A DNA stretch of 53,140 nucleotides from contig JAFEAV010000043.1 of the NCBI GenBank assembly GCA_018266215.1, positions 1 through 53,140 on the forward strand, written 5' to 3'. The stretch's first letter is position 1; each line of letters opens with the position of its first letter. The position numbers were made by a program, and so were the translations under genes. Under the pieces are notes generated by a model. That model made no database searches. It saw only the letters and a program-made list of their open reading frames with translations, and was not told the origin of the DNA. Shown here one piece after another: positions 51,499-53,140 of the stretch. This DNA is from Cyanobacteria bacterium SZAS LIN-3. GTDB taxonomy: Bacteria; Cyanobacteriota; Vampirovibrionia; Obscuribacterales; Obscuribacteraceae.

Positions 51499-51795
51499 TT
51501 GGCAAATCCTGCATTAGGACACGCACCGCCACTTGCATTAGTTCGCTAGTTTCCGACTCACCGGACAGGAAGTCTGAAATAACGGAGTAACCAGCCACCA
51601 TACGTGCCTTCTTTTATTATTCCTGTTTAATGCTTCGCTGTTTTCTAGGATTGGCTATATATCCGTATAGGCTAGTCCTACAAAGCACCGCCGTTACGGT
51701 GTTTTCAGGCTCTTTTCGGACTATAGTACAAGCCCACCGATGCGAATCGGCGGGCCTGTACTTTCCTATGTTCTTTGGTTGGTCGGAAAGTGTGT
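51499..51795. other. intergenic region with a long hairpin and a possible terminator
   Basis: No ORF is convincing. Bases 51725-51762 form a 17-bp stem with a 4-base loop (arms 51725-51741 and 51746-51762) that is fully paired, with two G-U wobbles, in minus-strand RNA. It lies 34 bp after the stop of LRV protein 2 on that strand. A smaller stem CACCG/CGGTG with CCGTTA loop followed by TTTT occurs near 51683-51701. Neither has a full U-tract on the minus strand; they may still be the end of the LRV protein 2 transcript. Confidence 0.45.
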
Positions 51796-52332
51796 TTAAG
51801 ATGCTCGTTCGGAGCTGATTTTGGCCAGGTTGGTCAGCGTATTGATGAAGCGTTTGATGCCGCGATCGCTCGCAGAACCTTTTGCTGCAACGACTTTCAG
51901 CCTGCTGGTGCACTCGGTGAAGCGACCGCTTTTCTGGCGCATGATGGAACGCATGGCTCTGGAGCTAACATATGGATTGTCGTCTTCACAGAGAAGTTGC
52001 AGTATTTCAGGAGCCAGATTGGCGTTTTCGGCAATGGCGTAGCGGACATCGGCCTGTCTGTCCCTGGCCAGGAGCAGCAGTAAATCCCGCGGTGTGCTGA
52101 CGTTTTCGGCCACTGCGATGCGAACGTCTTCATTTTCGTTGCCGGCGAGCTGGCGCAGGATGGCCAGCGGCGTATTAGGATTGGCGGCAATTAGCTCCAG
52201 TGATTTAGCCGAGCAACTCTCAGCTTCCTGATTGAGTGAGATTGCCGAGAGTTGCTCTATCAGATTGCTCTCCTGTCCGATGCATCCCTGTGGTACGAAA
52301 CTCATGCTGTAGGCTGGTCCAATTGCGCTCAT
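51796..52332 (-). CDS. leucine-rich repeat variant (LRV) protein 2
   Basis: A 178-residue protein with three clear LRV units (NPNTPLAILRQLAGNENEDVR, NVSTPRDLLLLLARDRQADVR, NANLAPEILQLLCEDDNPYV), a non-repeat N-terminus of about 48 residues and a basic C-terminal tail (RLKVVAAKGSASDRGIKRF). The repeats match those of LRV protein 1, so this is a local paralogue pair. A GAGG site 9 nt before ATG 52332 supports the start. Function unknown; protein binding is the family expectation. Confidence 0.8.
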   Translation of the reverse strand: MSAIGPAYSMSFVPQGCIGQESNLIEQLSAISLNQEAESCSAKSLELIAANPNTPLAILRQLAGNENEDVRIAVAENVSTPRDLLLLLARDRQADVRYAIAENANLAPEILQLLCEDDNPYVSSRAMRSIMRQKSGRFTECTSRLKVVAAKGSASDRGIKRFINTLTNLAKISSERAS

Positions 52333-52498
52333 TACTAATCACCTCATAATGATATTTTGATGGAAACAAAGTCTCCGACTCGCCTGTCCTTGGTGGGCGC
52401 GTACCTCGGTCAGACCTGTTCGATTGTGGTTGTTGTGTCTGTAACTATGCGTATCGGGTGAAAACTGGACAGCCGAATAGAATTTTTTTTCGATTGGT

Positions 52499-53071
52499 CT
52501 AGGGTACATCCACCGTTTTTGAACGGTAGTGCCGGTCGTTTTGCCGGTCCCAGATATCTATATATAATTTTTTTGGCGGCGGTACATCTTTTTGCACCGC
52601 AAACCAGAGTTTGTTGAGGGCGCTTTTGTCTACTATGGTGGCAAAGGTTGAAAGCGGGTTGCCGTCTTGATCCAGTACATAAACCCAGCTGCGTGATGCA
52701 ACGGTGTTCTCGGCCAGTGGTTTCAAATATGGTGCCGGAGTAAATAATGAATCGGGAAGTGCATCTATATTTGTCACTTTAACCATGCATAGTTTCACTT
52801 GCTGATTGTCTTCGGTACCGGTTGTCGGTTTTTCCAGCACTATCTGCGGTTGTAGTTTATCGACCGTACCGCCAAAATTGGCCGTAGACAGCGTATTGGG
52901 AGTCGGCGCCACGGTAAGAGTGGGTTCGACATTGATCTGCTTGTCCTGCGCCGCGCATTCGTTCAGGCCTGTCAGTGCCAGTCCCAGAGCGCAGAGAATG
53001 ACACTGCAGCGGATGGGCGATGATTGCTTGCCGCGCGATCCATGACAAATTGACAAAAACTGAAACTTCAA
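52499..53071 (-). CDS. small secreted protein of unknown function
   Basis: A 190-residue protein from TTG 53071, with GGGG about 7 nt upstream. A signal peptide is visible (SVILCALGLALTGLNECAAQ, about residues 23-42); the cysteine in NECAAQ is not a clean lipobox. The mature part has an Asp/Pro/Thr-rich lead, then a domain with VKLCMVKVTNIDALPD, ASRSWVYVLDQDGNPLS and KLYIDIWDRQNDRHY that looks beta-rich. No family is recognised. Upstream bases 53072-53140 contain nothing further that I can support. Confidence 0.65.
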   Translation of the reverse strand: MKFQFLSICHGSRGKQSSPIRCSVILCALGLALTGLNECAAQDKQINVEPTLTVAPTPNTLSTANFGGTVDKLQPQIVLEKPTTGTEDNQQVKLCMVKVTNIDALPDSLFTPAPYLKPLAENTVASRSWVYVLDQDGNPLSTFATIVDKSALNKLWFAVQKDVPPPKKLYIDIWDRQNDRHYRSKTVDVP

Positions 53072-53140
53072 AATTTTACCCCGGGCTAAAATTGAGTGCT
53101 CATGTGAGTCTGTAGTAACTTTTATTGCAGCAATGATAAG

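Noticed and set aside
1..53140. Mobile element or phage island covering part of the window
   Set aside because: No transposase, integrase, terminal repeats or phage structural gene was seen; codon use and gene packing look even across the window.

Overview
The window is a 53 kb, fairly GC-rich, densely coded bacterial chromosome segment. I found no rRNA, tRNA, CRISPR array, transposase or phage gene. The best guess for the source, by recognition and not by search, is a non-photosynthetic relative of Cyanobacteria (Vampirovibrionia/Melainabacteria, 'Candidatus Obscuribacterales'-like). The clues are an OmpR-type regulator that reads like cyanobacterial RpaA, a group 3 (SigF-like) sigma factor next to a prepilin peptidase, the MEP-pathway gene dxs, and many TPR, Ser/Thr-kinase, CHASE2-kinase and VIT/VWA proteins. 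No photosynthesis gene is visible. TTG and GTG starts are common.

Layout. 1-4.4 kb: the end of an ABC-2 permease/CPBP protease fusion meets a PknB-type kinase with a C-terminal leucine-rich repeat region, preceded by a small ORF. 4.5-5.2 kb: a compact toxin-antitoxin-like pair with a 37-bp palindromic operator over its promoter. 5.2-9.7 kb: a DUF4239-like membrane protein, a secreted 22-residue-repeat protein, then pilD with two downstream genes. 9.9-12.6 kb: sigF-like sigma factor and a membrane TPR protein. 12.7-21.2 kb: a surface-acylation locus with one MBOAT acyltransferase, three consecutive DltD-like SGNH proteins and a TPR protein on the minus strand, plus a fourth SGNH paralogue and a membrane-anchored phosphatase-family protein on the plus strand. 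21.5-28.2 kb: a tightly packed minus-strand run of J-domain-like protein, der, plsY, htrA and RpaA-like regulator. 28.4-34.9 kb: acylphosphatase, dnaX, adenine/adenosine deaminase and two poorly known proteins. 34.9-37.7 kb: a CHASE2 histidine kinase and NarL-type regulator pair leading into a secreted protein. 37.9-47.8 kb: VIT/VWA protein, CPAC-containing secreted protein, dxs, methyltransferase, GH5-like EF-hand protein, a secreted protein of unknown role and a soluble PAS kinase. 47.8-50.8 kb: recR-ybaB, then a 58-residue membrane ORF and two tandem acyltransferase-family genes, the second of which has lost both catalytic residues. 50.8-53.1 kb: two leucine-rich-repeat-variant proteins and a secreted unknown.

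Common themes are envelope building and sensing. PlsY and the tandem PlsC-like proteins belong to phospholipid synthesis. MBOAT and SGNH proteins suggest acylation of an exported polymer. HtrA, the CPBP fusion and the J-domain protein suggest envelope and protein quality control. Two-component and Ser/Thr kinases supply signalling. The strongest candidates for something not yet described are the one-MBOAT/many-SGNH locus, the pseudo-acyltransferase pair with its micro-membrane protein, and the toxin-antitoxin-like module with its operator. All functional calls come from reading the sequence and remembered family motifs; no database search was run.
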